From Glaciecola siphonariae (GTDB lineage: Bacteria; Pseudomonadota; Gammaproteobacteria; Enterobacterales; Alteromonadaceae), in NCBI RefSeq assembly GCF_042652645.1, contig NZ_JBHSGU010000002.1:1426001-1490000 (forward strand): 64,000 nt of DNA. Reading direction: 5' to 3'. A program made the position numbers and the translations under genes. A model generated the notes under the pieces. The model saw nothing but the letters and a program-made list of their open reading frames with translations, ran no database searches and was not told the origin of the DNA. The stretch's first letter is position 1. Each line of letters starts with the position of its first letter. Of the stretch, positions 45,100-54,041 are shown piece by piece.

Positions 45100-45648
45100 A
45101 TGAAACAAGCATTGTTAAGCCTCGTCGTATCAGGCTTGTTAATTGGCTCAGCCGCTGCCGGTGCGCACGAGCACACTACCAAAGTAGACTTACCAAGCTT
45201 TAAATGCGGTGATGAATTACTGCCAACCATCGATTTATTAGGTCGCGGCACAGACTTTCCGGCGTTTTTGGTGCAAGACATTGAAGCTGAGTTAATAAGG
45301 CAAGACAGTAAAGCTGCATTACTGGAGATTGAGTGCAGCGGAAAGCCAAAAATTACGGGCGTATTCAAAGACGTGCAGGTAGAGTCTGGCACTGAGCGAG
45401 CGCTTGATGAGCTTACGGTAACATTTCCTGTTAAAACATTAGTTTTTACCGGCGAAATCAACTGGATAATGCACTTGGAGCACGGCTATGAAGTATCTGG
45501 CCTGAGTACTACCTCACCTAAGGTCATACAGTCTTTTAACGTCGTAGAAACGCTGAATGAGGACGGTACACCGCTAAAAGGCAGCAGAATACAGGTAATA
45601 AAGCCGCCGAGCGATAGCGTGTCTATTCAACCATCGAGTCAGCAATAG
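45100..45648 (+). CDS. Periplasmic protein cotranscribed with the gsp genes
   Basis: Protein of 182 residues from ATG 45100, which starts four bases after the secretin stop; a longer frame into gspD is not used. Signal peptide MKQALLSLVVSGLLIGSAAAG, then a domain with two Cys (FKCGDELLPTI, IECSGKPKI) and beta strands. No family is recognised. As the last gene of the plus-strand operon it is likely a periplasmic or outer-membrane accessory of this secretion system, but that is inference. Confidence 0.65.
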   Translation: MKQALLSLVVSGLLIGSAAAGAHEHTTKVDLPSFKCGDELLPTIDLLGRGTDFPAFLVQDIEAELIRQDSKAALLEIECSGKPKITGVFKDVQVESGTERALDELTVTFPVKTLVFTGEINWIMHLEHGYEVSGLSTTSPKVIQSFNVVETLNEDGTPLKGSRIQVIKPPSDSVSIQPSSQQ

Positions 45649-45663
45649 CCCGCGCAGTAAAAA

Positions 45664-46740
45664 TTAGCGTAAGGGCATCCACCACTGTTGGTTATCTAGA
45701 TACCAATTAATGGTTTTTTCGATACCCGTTTGAAACGACTCTTTAGGTATATAAGCCAGCTCCTCCGTTGATTTAGTAGCATCAATGGCGTAGCGACGGT
45801 CGTGACCTGCTCGGTCTTTTACATAAGTTATTAGAGACTGCGCATTATTAACTGCCGCTTGTGTAGCCAATGGAAAACGCTCTTTCAATGCTGGATTATT
45901 CGCAAAGGCAGCATTCACTAATTCGCACACTAAGTTAACAATATCAATGTTGGCCCACTCGTTGTGTCCACCAATATTGTAATTCTCACCCAAGCGTCCT
46001 TTTTTGAGCACAAGATCTATGCCCCTAGCGTGGTCTTCTACGTATAGCCAATCTCGTATTTGTTGACCATCTCCATAAATGGGCAGTGCTTGGTCGTGCA
46101 GAATATTGGTGATAACCAAAGGAATGAGCTTTTCAGGAAAATGGTACGGACCGTAATTATTTGAGCAATTACTTGTGGTTACGTTTAAACCATAAGTGTG
46201 GTGATAAGCCCGAACTAGATGGTCGCTCGCTGCCTTACTTGCAGAGTAAGGCGAGTTAGGGGCGTATGCAGTTTCTTCTGTGAAGGCTGGGTCATCAGGC
46301 TCAAGTGTGCCATAAACCTCATCGGTGCTAACATGATGAAATCGATGCTCGGCATATTTTTCTTTAGCTGATTGCGTATCGTCCAACCAAACTCTTTTAG
46401 CAGCTTTAAGCAATGAGTATGTGCCCAGAATATTAGTTTCAATAAAGGCATCCGGGCCTGTAATTGAGCGGTCAACATGGGATTCAGCTGCAAAGTGCAC
46501 AATCGTATCGATGTTGTGCTGTTCAAGCAAGGATGCAACTAATTCGGTGTCAACAATATCGCCTTTAACGAAGCTAAACTGCGGATTATCGTTCAGCGCG
46601 TTCAAAGATGACAAATTTCCTGCGTAAGTTAACGCGTCTAATACAAGCACCTTATCTTGAGGATAGGTCTCACACCAATAATGAACAAAGTTTGCGCCAA
46701 TAAAACCCGCTCCGCCTGTAACCAATAAATGTTTTGCCAT
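45664..46740 (-). CDS. rfbB: dTDP-glucose 4,6-dehydratase RfbB
   Basis: Second step of dTDP-L-rhamnose synthesis, NAD-dependent. The protein has 358 residues. TGGAGFIGANFVHYW opens the Rossmann fold; HHVSTDEVYG carries the catalytic Asp-Glu pair, and YSASKAASDHLVRAYHHTYG the Tyr-x3-Lys motif. NNYGPYHFPEKLIPL is a family block. The last gene of the minus-strand export operon, 2 nt after rfbD. Convergent with the plus-strand gsp operon end. Confidence 0.95.
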   Translation of the reverse strand: MAKHLLVTGGAGFIGANFVHYWCETYPQDKVLVLDALTYAGNLSSLNALNDNPQFSFVKGDIVDTELVASLLEQHNIDTIVHFAAESHVDRSITGPDAFIETNILGTYSLLKAAKRVWLDDTQSAKEKYAEHRFHHVSTDEVYGTLEPDDPAFTEETAYAPNSPYSASKAASDHLVRAYHHTYGLNVTTSNCSNNYGPYHFPEKLIPLVITNILHDQALPIYGDGQQIRDWLYVEDHARGIDLVLKKGRLGENYNIGGHNEWANIDIVNLVCELVNAAFANNPALKERFPLATQAAVNNAQSLITYVKDRAGHDRRYAIDATKSTEELAYIPKESFQTGIEKTINWYLDNQQWWMPLR

Positions 46741-46742
46741 GA

Positions 46743-47609
46743 TTAACCTTTTTGAATTTGTTGTAAAACTTCACGCAAGGCATCTTGCCAATGCGGTAAA
46801 CAAAGAGTCGGTAACGCGCTTTTTAAGGACGCCTTGCTCATTACGCTATAGAAGGGACGCTTTGCAGGGGTCACAAAAGCTGCCGCGCTCACCGGCTCAA
46901 TGGGCACGCTTTTGCTGAGCATGCCAAGCGCCAATGCTTGCTGCTGTATGTTTACTGCAAAATCATACCAGCTAGCAACGCCTTCGTCGGTGCAATGATG
47001 CGTACCGGTTATTTTATTTTGCGCCGCTAATAAACATGCTTTTGCCAAGCTTGCGGCAGATGTGGGCGAGCCAATCTGCTCATCAATCACGGTCAATGCC
47101 GGCTTTGATGCCATCAACATCAGCATCGTTTTAACAAAGTTTTTGCCACTTGCAGAATAGACCCAACTAGTGCGAATAATACAGCTGTTATGCAAATAGC
47201 GCACGTTGATGATTTGTTCACCTGCAGCCTTAGTCCGTCCGTACGCATTAAGCGGTGCAATCTGATCTTCTGGCAAATACGGACTGCCTTTATCACCGGC
47301 AAAAACATAGTCGGTCGATACGTGCACAAAATGGATATTTTGTTTCGCGCACTCCTTCGCGATATTTTCAACCGCATGCGCGTTCATGGCAAGAGCATCA
47401 TCGTAGTCGCTCTCGGCCTGGTCAACAGCCGTATACGCAGATGCATTGATTACTGCATCTGGTTTGCACTCGGCGAACACGCGCGCTATGTCGTGGGTGT
47501 CAAACACATCAACTTGCTCACGGCCAAAACATGTGATTGCCTGCTCAGCATTGTTTAAGGCTGCAAGAGCGCAAGCGAGCTGTCCAGATTTTCCAATTAC
47601 AAGAATCAT
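46743..47609 (-). CDS. rfbD: dTDP-4-dehydrorhamnose reductase RfbD
   Basis: Final step of dTDP-L-rhamnose synthesis. The protein has 288 residues from ATG 47609, which has AGGA six bases upstream; a longer frame to 47636 is not used. MILVIGKSGQLACAL begins the NADPH fold, VSTDYVFAGDKGSPY precedes the active site, and YGRTKAAGEQII has the Tyr-x3-Lys pair. RTSWVYSASGKNFVKTM is a family block. It precedes rfbB by 2 nt. Confidence 0.93.
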   Translation of the reverse strand: MILVIGKSGQLACALAALNNAEQAITCFGREQVDVFDTHDIARVFAECKPDAVINASAYTAVDQAESDYDDALAMNAHAVENIAKECAKQNIHFVHVSTDYVFAGDKGSPYLPEDQIAPLNAYGRTKAAGEQIINVRYLHNSCIIRTSWVYSASGKNFVKTMLMLMASKPALTVIDEQIGSPTSAASLAKACLLAAQNKITGTHHCTDEGVASWYDFAVNIQQQALALGMLSKSVPIEPVSAAAFVTPAKRPFYSVMSKASLKSALPTLCLPHWQDALREVLQQIQKG

Positions 47610-47739
47610 ATTTGTCCTGTTGAGCATGCCGAACAATTAAATGCTCCGCTTTGTTTGCTTCTTGTTATTTGTTGTTCGTTGATTGCTGACTGCTGACTTC
47701 GCTTTCTACTATCATGATTGCGGCTTATCAAATAAGCGC

Positions 47740-48285
47740 TTAATCAAAAACGGGAGCGTCAGCAAGCGCATACCCCTGGGCATCTTTTGATGAAGTAATA
47801 GGTGCTTCACCCGCAAAGGGCCAGTCAATTTTTAGCGTTGGATCATCAAAGGCGAGCGACACTTCTGACGCTGGATGATAATAATCGGTGCACTTGTAAA
47901 CAAATTCGGCGCTGTCACTTATCACGTAAAAGCCATGTGCAAATCCAGCAGGCACCCATAACTGGCGTGCATTTTGTGCCGAAAGCTCTACACCAAACCA
48001 CGTTCCAAAGGTTTTACTGCTTTTGCGCATATCAACAGCAACGTCATAAACAGCACCGGAGGTAACGCGAACCAATTTCCCTTGTGTTTGCTCCAGTTGA
48101 TAATGCAAACCTCGCAGTATACCGTGAGCAGACTTACTATGGTTGTCTTGAACGAATTCGACATCCGCACAATGCTCTTTGAACCAATCTACCCGAAAGG
48201 TTTCCATAAAAAAGCCACGTTCGTCTCCAAAGACCTTTGGCTGGATAATTTTTACATCGGCGATGGGTGAGCTTATTACTTCCAT
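47740..48285 (-). CDS. rfbC: dTDP-4-dehydrorhamnose 3,5-epimerase RfbC
   Basis: Third step of dTDP-L-rhamnose synthesis, a cupin epimerase of 181 residues. FGDERGFFMETFR begins the family signature; QDNHSKSAHGILRGLHYQ holds a catalytic His; KLVRVTSGAVYDVAVDMR and WVPAGFAHGFYVIS complete the barrel. The ATG directly follows the rfbA stop with no gap. rfbD lies 130 nt downstream on the same strand. Confidence 0.96.
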   Translation of the reverse strand: MEVISSPIADVKIIQPKVFGDERGFFMETFRVDWFKEHCADVEFVQDNHSKSAHGILRGLHYQLEQTQGKLVRVTSGAVYDVAVDMRKSSKTFGTWFGVELSAQNARQLWVPAGFAHGFYVISDSAEFVYKCTDYYHPASEVSLAFDDPTLKIDWPFAGEAPITSSKDAQGYALADAPVFD

Positions 48286-49164
48286 TTATTTAATTTTCTC
48301 TTCTAATATCTTATGCAAATAATTGCCATAGCCACTTTTTAATAACTTCTTCGCATGTTGCTCTAGCGTTTGTGCATCTATAAACCCCTTGCGATAGGCT
48401 ATTTCTTCAGGACAACATATTTTTAGGCCTTGGCGTTTTTCAATATTGGCAATGAAGTTTGCTGCATCAAGCAGGCTGTCTATAGTACCGGTATCTAGCC
48501 ATGCAGAGCCGCGTCCCATTAGCTCAACGCTAAGCTTGCCTTGCTCTAAATACATCGTATTTAAGTCTGTGATTTCAAGTTCACCACGCTTTGAAGGTTT
48601 GATTTGTTTTGCGTAATCAACCACCTGATTATCATAAAAATAAAGGCCGGTAACTGCGTAATTAGACTTTGGCTTGAGGGGTTTTTCTTCAATGGAAAGC
48701 GCGCGCCAATCGTCGTCAAAATCAACTACGCCATAGCGTTCTGGGTCGGTGACATGGTAGCCAAATACAGTTGCGCCTTCGGTTTGCTTACTGGTATTAG
48801 CCAGAGAAAGCTGTAAATCGTGGCCGTAAAATAAATTGTCGCCAAGAACTAATGTACATGAATCGTTGGCGATGAACTGCTCACCAATGAGAAAGGCCTG
48901 CGCCAAACCATCTGGTGACGGTTGCTCAGCGTAGCTTAAATTTAAGCCCCATGCACTGCCATCACCAAGCAAGGCTTGAAAACGAGGGAGTTCGTCAGGG
49001 GTCGATATAATCAAAATATCGCGAATATTAGCCAGCATCAGGGTCGACAGTGGATAGTAAATCATCGGCTTATCGTAAACCGGCATCAATTGTTTGCTCA
49101 CCACTTGCGTAAGAGGGTGTAAGCGTGTGCCAGAGCCACCTGCTAAAATGATTCCCTTTCTCAT
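48286..49164 (-). CDS. rfbA: Glucose-1-phosphate thymidylyltransferase RfbA
   Basis: First step of dTDP-L-rhamnose synthesis, 292 residues. GGSGTRLHPLT is the nucleotide-binding loop; SKQLMPVYDKPMIYYPLSTL is the RmlA signature; VLGDNLFYGHDL has metal and substrate residues. EEKPLKPKSNYAV follows. It lies 10 nt downstream of the chain-length/export gene and directly upstream of rfbC, so the whole operon couples dTDP-rhamnose supply to polysaccharide export. Confidence 0.96.
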   Translation of the reverse strand: MRKGIILAGGSGTRLHPLTQVVSKQLMPVYDKPMIYYPLSTLMLANIRDILIISTPDELPRFQALLGDGSAWGLNLSYAEQPSPDGLAQAFLIGEQFIANDSCTLVLGDNLFYGHDLQLSLANTSKQTEGATVFGYHVTDPERYGVVDFDDDWRALSIEEKPLKPKSNYAVTGLYFYDNQVVDYAKQIKPSKRGELEITDLNTMYLEQGKLSVELMGRGSAWLDTGTIDSLLDAANFIANIEKRQGLKICCPEEIAYRKGFIDAQTLEQHAKKLLKSGYGNYLHKILEEKIK

Positions 49165-49174
49165 TTCCGTTTCC

Positions 49175-50602
49175 TTATTTTAACTCGTCTGCAGTGGCAA
49201 TAATGAGCTTAGCCACGCCAAAAATAATAATCAGAGTCACAAACAACAGCGAAATGTTATAAAACACTCTAGGGTATTTTGCGTCCTCTGGCAGTGTAGG
49301 TGACTCTACTAGTACTAAGTATTTGATCTGTTGATAGGCGTCCATGCGCGATGCCTCAAGGCTTACCTTAGATGCGCTGTAGGACTGCAGCGCAAACTCC
49401 ATATCAATTTTGTAATCACTAAACTTTGCCAAGATGTCATTTACACCCACTTCATTACCATTGCGAGAAACCTGCTCGCTGCCCGCATTGGTCAGGCGAT
49501 TGCGTTCAGCGCGCAGTTGGCGCTTTAGGCTTTCAAGCTGCTCGCGCATTTTCACCACCATGGGGGCTTGCTCGCTCATACTGCCTTTGAGTGCACTTAA
49601 TTCAGCCGATTTAGCAGCAATTTGTGATTCTAGCGCGAAGGTGATCTGCTGCAAGGCCGCACCCTCGGCCTCAGGGTCGAGAAGATTGTACTCTCTTTGA
49701 AACTTAAGCAAGCGGCTTTGCGCCTCTTGCAAGCGTTGTTCAACCCGAGCGTGTTCTGATTCGATAAACGTTAGCTGCGCTTTTGCTAGATTTAGCCCTA
49801 TTTCGTTTATAAACCACTCAGCGCGATCAGTTATGGCTTTGTTCAAAGCTTGTGCAAATTCAGCGTCAAAGGCGGTGACGCTCACGGTTAAAATAGAGGA
49901 CGCCGCATCGATGCTCACGCTCACCTTTTTACTTAAATAAGTAAGCTTATCTTCAAGAGTGGCATCAGCGTCTAAGCGGCTAAAATAATCAAACTCACGG
50001 CTACTATAGTGCTCTACTAAGTCGACATTCTGCTCTAAGTAAATCAACATGTCTGCCGAGAAAATATAGGCTTTAACCAGCTCGGTATCGTTGCGCCCAC
50101 CGCCATTGCCGAGACCGCCTAAGAGCGCGAAGGCTGGGTCAATTGCCGCCATTGGCTTATCGCTTTGCTGCACCAATAGCTGTGCTTGACTCACATAGCC
50201 AGAGCTTGCAAGCAAAACCAAATAAAAAGAATAAATAGCCACTGGCACTAGCACAAACAATAACAGTGCACGTTTTTTTGCGAAATCAAGATAGCGCTTC
50301 GCACCCGATACTTCCTGGGGCGCTGTTTTTACCTGTGACTTATTTTTCTGGGTGATGTTTGACGGTGCGGTATTTTCAACTTCCCATTTTAGCTCTAAGC
50401 TTTTAATCGCCTCCAGCACCTTAGGCTTATCGCGATTAAGCATCCGTAAGCGAGCCAGTAAACGCTGAACAATAACTGGCTCGGTCATCATCAGACGCTC
50501 AACCTCAGACATCAAAAACTCGGTGTTCTCGAACTGTCCCGGCTTGAGTGATTCAATATACTTGTTCTGAATGACTTGTTTTTCTTGCTCAGTTAAGCTC
50601 AC
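49175..50602 (-). CDS. Capsule export inner-membrane protein, KpsE/Wzz-like
   Basis: Polysaccharide co-polymerase of 475 residues. Membrane segments at about 111-131 (LLLFVLVPVAIYSFYLVLL) and 448-467 (ISLLFVTLIIIFGVAKLII). Between them is a periplasmic coiled coil (about 275-375, with HARVEQRLQEAQSRLL). A cytoplasmic N-terminus of about 105 residues is longer than in KpsE. It starts with GTG and overlaps kpsT by 4 nt (GTGA), so it belongs to the ABC export set linking KpsMT to the outer-membrane KpsD-like protein. Confidence 0.82.
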   Translation of the reverse strand: MSLTEQEKQVIQNKYIESLKPGQFENTEFLMSEVERLMMTEPVIVQRLLARLRMLNRDKPKVLEAIKSLELKWEVENTAPSNITQKNKSQVKTAPQEVSGAKRYLDFAKKRALLLFVLVPVAIYSFYLVLLASSGYVSQAQLLVQQSDKPMAAIDPAFALLGGLGNGGGRNDTELVKAYIFSADMLIYLEQNVDLVEHYSSREFDYFSRLDADATLEDKLTYLSKKVSVSIDAASSILTVSVTAFDAEFAQALNKAITDRAEWFINEIGLNLAKAQLTFIESEHARVEQRLQEAQSRLLKFQREYNLLDPEAEGAALQQITFALESQIAAKSAELSALKGSMSEQAPMVVKMREQLESLKRQLRAERNRLTNAGSEQVSRNGNEVGVNDILAKFSDYKIDMEFALQSYSASKVSLEASRMDAYQQIKYLVLVESPTLPEDAKYPRVFYNISLLFVTLIIIFGVAKLIIATADELK

Positions 50603-51249
50603 AGTGCCTCGTACCTTTTTATCGCTTCGTCTACATCGTCATAGAACGTTAGTTTACCCTTTTCCATCAAAAGTGCACTATCGCAGAACAGCCTAAGCTC
50701 TGGCATTTGGTGACTAATCATGATCACATTCGACTGCTTAGAGCGGTCATAAAGGGCTCGTTGGGCTTTTCTTTTAAACTGAGGGTCACCGACTGAGGTC
50801 ACCTCATCAATCAAATACACATCAAAATCAATTGCAATGGTGCAAGCAAAGGCTAAACGAGAGCGCATACCGGATGAATAGGTTTTCACGGGCAAGTGAT
50901 ATTTTATGCCCAGCTCAGCAAAGTCAATTACCCTGCGTTCATATTCTGCCACATCAGACACACCATTGACCCTTGCAATAAAACGCGCGTTCTCCCTGCC
51001 TGTCATTTGAGGATGAATGCCGGTACCTAAAGCCACTGGCCACGAGATATGTTTGTCGGTGACGATGCGGCCCTTATCAGGGTATTCAGAGCACGCGAGC
51101 AAACGGAATAAGGTTGATTTACCGGCACCGTTTTTGCCTAATAGAGCGATGTTATGGCCACTTGGAATGTCAAAAGATAGGTCTTCAAACACGTATTGAT
51201 TGCCTAGTTTACTTGGATAGTACTTAGTGACATTTTTAAGGCTAATCAT
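50599..51249 (-). CDS. kpsT: Polysaccharide ABC transporter ATP-binding protein, KpsT-like
   Basis: ATPase of group 2/3 capsule export, 216 residues, from ATG 51249 overlapping the permease stop (ATGA); a longer frame is ignored. Walker A is LLGKNGAGKSTLFRLLAC, the Q-loop region is near HPQMTGRENARF, the signature is KTYSSGMRSRLAFACTIAI (S-S-G-M-R), and Walker B is YLIDEVTSVGD. H-loop is in VIMISHQM. The lack of a C-terminal carbohydrate-binding extension fits KpsT rather than Wzt. Confidence 0.9.
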   Translation of the reverse strand: MISLKNVTKYYPSKLGNQYVFEDLSFDIPSGHNIALLGKNGAGKSTLFRLLACSEYPDKGRIVTDKHISWPVALGTGIHPQMTGRENARFIARVNGVSDVAEYERRVIDFAELGIKYHLPVKTYSSGMRSRLAFACTIAIDFDVYLIDEVTSVGDPQFKRKAQRALYDRSKQSNVIMISHQMPELRLFCDSALLMEKGKLTFYDDVDEAIKRYEAL

Positions 51250-52031
51250 TGACCCAATGCCCGCTTCCAAGTTGCTCGGTAAAAAACCAACGCGATGAAG
51301 GTAGTGACCATCGTTACTTCAATCACATAAGCTTGACTCACGCCCACCTCATTATAAGAACTGTAGGCCGCACCTCTACTCAGCTCAATAGCATGCAATA
51401 TCGGATTCCAGTCTAAGGCCCACCAAATTTCTGGCGGGAAATCCCTGAGTGAGAAAAACACGCCGGAGATAAAAAATAAGGGGCGCGTTAATAAGGAGAA
51501 TACTTTGTCCATCTCAGGGATAAATGCGCTAACAAGCCCACAAATTAAACCTAGAGACATTGAAAATAAACAAAGCGAAAATAAATTGAGGATCACCAAA
51601 AGGGGGTCATCTAAGCGAAGTTCAATACTCAAAAAGTACATAATCACGGCCATACATAATATGACGAATAGCTTAACCACGCCCTCAAATAAGCCTGCTG
51701 CAATCACCGGGCTAATGGGCTGAACTTGACGAAACGCAAATAAAGGTTTGCTGCGCTTTATACCGTTTGAACTCGACTGAAAGACCTGTAAAAACAGTTG
51801 AATAATAACAAGGCCATAAGCCATAAACACAAAAGTAGGCATTGAATATGTCTCGCCGCCATCTAGCCTGCCGCGAATGAAAGACAAAATGAAGATAAAG
51901 GAAACAGGCTGAATAATCGCCCAACTTAAACCGAACTTATCAGCAAAGCTGGTTCGAACCTGCCGCACCATGAGGGAAAATATAACATCTTTCCATATTT
52001 GCCATTTGCTGCGACGTAAAAGCGTGGTCAT
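51246..52031 (-). CDS. kpsM: Polysaccharide ABC transporter permease, KpsM-like
   Basis: Inner-membrane permease of 261 residues with six predicted helices (for example FGLSWAIIQPVSFIFILSFI, GLVIIQLFLQVFQSS, LLVILNLFSLCLFSMSLGLI). The ABC-2 family block PLFFISGVFFSLRDFPPEI is present. N-terminal amphipathic IWKDVIFSLMVRQVRTSF precedes the first helix. It exports a lipid-linked glycan together with KpsT. Two nucleotides separate it from the KpsD-like gene. Confidence 0.88.
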   Translation of the reverse strand: MTTLLRRSKWQIWKDVIFSLMVRQVRTSFADKFGLSWAIIQPVSFIFILSFIRGRLDGGETYSMPTFVFMAYGLVIIQLFLQVFQSSSNGIKRSKPLFAFRQVQPISPVIAAGLFEGVVKLFVILCMAVIMYFLSIELRLDDPLLVILNLFSLCLFSMSLGLICGLVSAFIPEMDKVFSLLTRPLFFISGVFFSLRDFPPEIWWALDWNPILHAIELSRGAAYSSYNEVGVSQAYVIEVTMVTTFIALVFYRATWKRALGQ

Positions 52032-52033
52032 GA

Positions 52034-53740
52034 TTAATTGGTAGCTACGTTAGCAGCCACAGCAATTTGAAATATGATCTGAGTAATGTCTTTGACGGTT
52101 TGCATCAGTTTGCTGTCGACTTTTGGCAGAATCAAGATTTGGTCACCCGGCTGAAGCGCTCTTGCGCTGTTCTGACTAAACCAAGGACCGCCATCATCGA
52201 TAAGCGTTGTTGCACCATTTGCATGCACCAGCAAGAACGTCGCTTTGTTGGCTCTGTCAGTAAAACCGCCTGCAAGGCCGATATACTGCTCAATGGTACG
52301 TCCTTCTTGATATACAATAGCCTGCGGCAGCATTACCTCGCCCGCTACATTGACTAAATCGCTATAGGGAGGAATAACGACTTCATCGCCCTGCTCTAGT
52401 CTAATATTTGCAACCTGCCCGTCTACCGCTACCACTACACGGCCAAGCGGTTCAATCTTTCTCGCCCTTTCGATAAACTCTGAAACCAGCTGCGCTTCCT
52501 GAGCCCGGAGCCTTGCCTCCCCGTCGGAAGATGCAGGCGCGGTAAAAATGCTGCGCTCCAAACGGTCAAGCGCATCATCTAGCAACCTTTTTTGCTCTTG
52601 TTTAACACTTTCTCTAAGAATGTAGACCGCGTCAATATTAGCTTGGCTTGGCTCTACGGGCACAGAAGCTAATAAATCGTGCAGTCGGGCTGAATTATCT
52701 AATGCGTAAAAAGAAGGACCAAGGTAACTGCCCGCTAACATAACGCTGATAACTTGCGCTCGCAGGTCGTCATTGAAAAGAAGCGTATCGCCGTCTTGAA
52801 CAGTAAAGTTTGAAAAACTATCTAAGGTTAAATAACGTGCTATGGGCTGCTGACTACGCACACCCGTTATCGACACATGGGTCACATCTACGTCAGGACG
52901 CACAAGCTTTAACACTCCCGCACCATCTACTTGCGGCGCGTTCAGTTCGTAAGACCTTGGCGTTGATTCAACCCCTTCAACAACAACACTCGGCCCGCGA
53001 GGGTTTACCAGTACAACATCACCGTCTTTGAACGCATGGCTTGACAAGCGGCCGCTCAACATAAAGTCATATAAATCGATACTTGCGACCACGGCTTGCT
53101 CACGAATGATATCAATTTGTCGATAGCTACCTCGCGCGGGCAAAATGCCGCCGGCCTGCTGCAAATAAAATAAGATACTGTCGGAAGCTGAACCTGCGTA
53201 TTGCCCAGGACGTTCAACATTTCCGGTAACGAAAACGCCAACCGGCGTCGATGCCAGTAAGTTTACGTAAATGTTTACGTTATCAGTGTAAATTTGCTTT
53301 ACTCTGGCAGTAACCGCTTCATTTAAGTTTTGAGCGCGCAAACCTGCCACTTGAATAGGTCCGATGCTGGGAACAAAAATGTTACCTTGATTATCAACAA
53401 TATGAACATTAGCTGAATCCACCGCACCCCATAGCTGAATAGAAATTTTATCGCCAGGGGCAATCAGATATTCAGGATTGACCGTAGCACGCTGCCGAGC
53501 TGCGGTGTTTTTCTCAAATAAATTGGCACCAAATGGCGTTATTTCCTGGTCTGTCGACCCATTGTTTCTAAGCGGCAGGAGTCGTTCAGAGTTTTGTGAT
53601 TTGATATAGGATTCAAGGGGAATGTCGGCAGAAGCGGCTGCTTGTTCTTGCGCTTGGGCAAGTTGCTCAGCAGATTGGGCGTTAGTATGTGAGCTGTATA
53701 TACACAAGAGCAATGAAATAGTGAGCGCGAATATTCTCAT
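52034..53740 (-). CDS. Polysaccharide export outer-membrane protein, KpsD/Wza-like
   Basis: Protein of 568 residues from ATG 53740, with AGGA eight bases upstream; a longer frame to 53800 would extend into the preceding lipoprotein gene and is not used. Signal peptide ends HTNAQ. The Poly_export domain contains YLIAPGDKISIQLWGAVD (near 93-110), then several SLBB units, for example PVGVFVTGNVERPGQYAG and LVNVAGEVMLPQAIVYQEG, the last followed by GLAGGFTDRANKATF. It forms the periplasmic/outer-membrane conduit for the ABC-exported glycan. No lipobox is evident, unlike Wza. Confidence 0.87.
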   Translation of the reverse strand: MRIFALTISLLLCIYSSHTNAQSAEQLAQAQEQAAASADIPLESYIKSQNSERLLPLRNNGSTDQEITPFGANLFEKNTAARQRATVNPEYLIAPGDKISIQLWGAVDSANVHIVDNQGNIFVPSIGPIQVAGLRAQNLNEAVTARVKQIYTDNVNIYVNLLASTPVGVFVTGNVERPGQYAGSASDSILFYLQQAGGILPARGSYRQIDIIREQAVVASIDLYDFMLSGRLSSHAFKDGDVVLVNPRGPSVVVEGVESTPRSYELNAPQVDGAGVLKLVRPDVDVTHVSITGVRSQQPIARYLTLDSFSNFTVQDGDTLLFNDDLRAQVISVMLAGSYLGPSFYALDNSARLHDLLASVPVEPSQANIDAVYILRESVKQEQKRLLDDALDRLERSIFTAPASSDGEARLRAQEAQLVSEFIERARKIEPLGRVVVAVDGQVANIRLEQGDEVVIPPYSDLVNVAGEVMLPQAIVYQEGRTIEQYIGLAGGFTDRANKATFLLVHANGATTLIDDGGPWFSQNSARALQPGDQILILPKVDSKLMQTVKDITQIIFQIAVAANVATN

Positions 53741-53742
53741 TG

Positions 53743-54039
53743 TTATTCCTGTAGTAATCCGGATAGTCTGCGCACTTGCCCATCTTGCCGACTGTAGCAA
53801 AAGCGCACTAGTTTTGCGCTACGAACAGATTCAGTGGCTATAGCACATGACTCACCGAGCGCCGAATGATAATTGCCAAGGACTTGAAAGGTGCGTCCGT
53901 CGAAAACAAGCGTTTGATTGAATGTGGCGTCGTGTGTAGGGGCAACCGTTTTTGAAGCCTGTAGCGGCGCCTTATTGCTAGCACAGGCCTGCAACGCGCT
54001 AGCGGCCAAAACCACCAGCAATATATTTTGTAATTTCAA
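53743..54039 (-). CDS. Small lipoprotein between initiating transferase and KpsD-like gene
   Basis: Protein of 98 residues with signal peptide and lipobox LQAC at about residue 19. The mature part contains two Cys (ESCAIA, RFCYSRQDG) and a beta-rich tract (LVFDGRTFQVLGNYH). No known family is recognised. It lies 2 nt after the WecA-like gene and directly before the export gene, so it is part of the operon and may act in outer-membrane export. Confidence 0.65.
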   Translation of the reverse strand: MKLQNILLVVLAASALQACASNKAPLQASKTVAPTHDATFNQTLVFDGRTFQVLGNYHSALGESCAIATESVRSAKLVRFCYSRQDGQVRRLSGLLQE

Positions 54040-54041
54040 AC

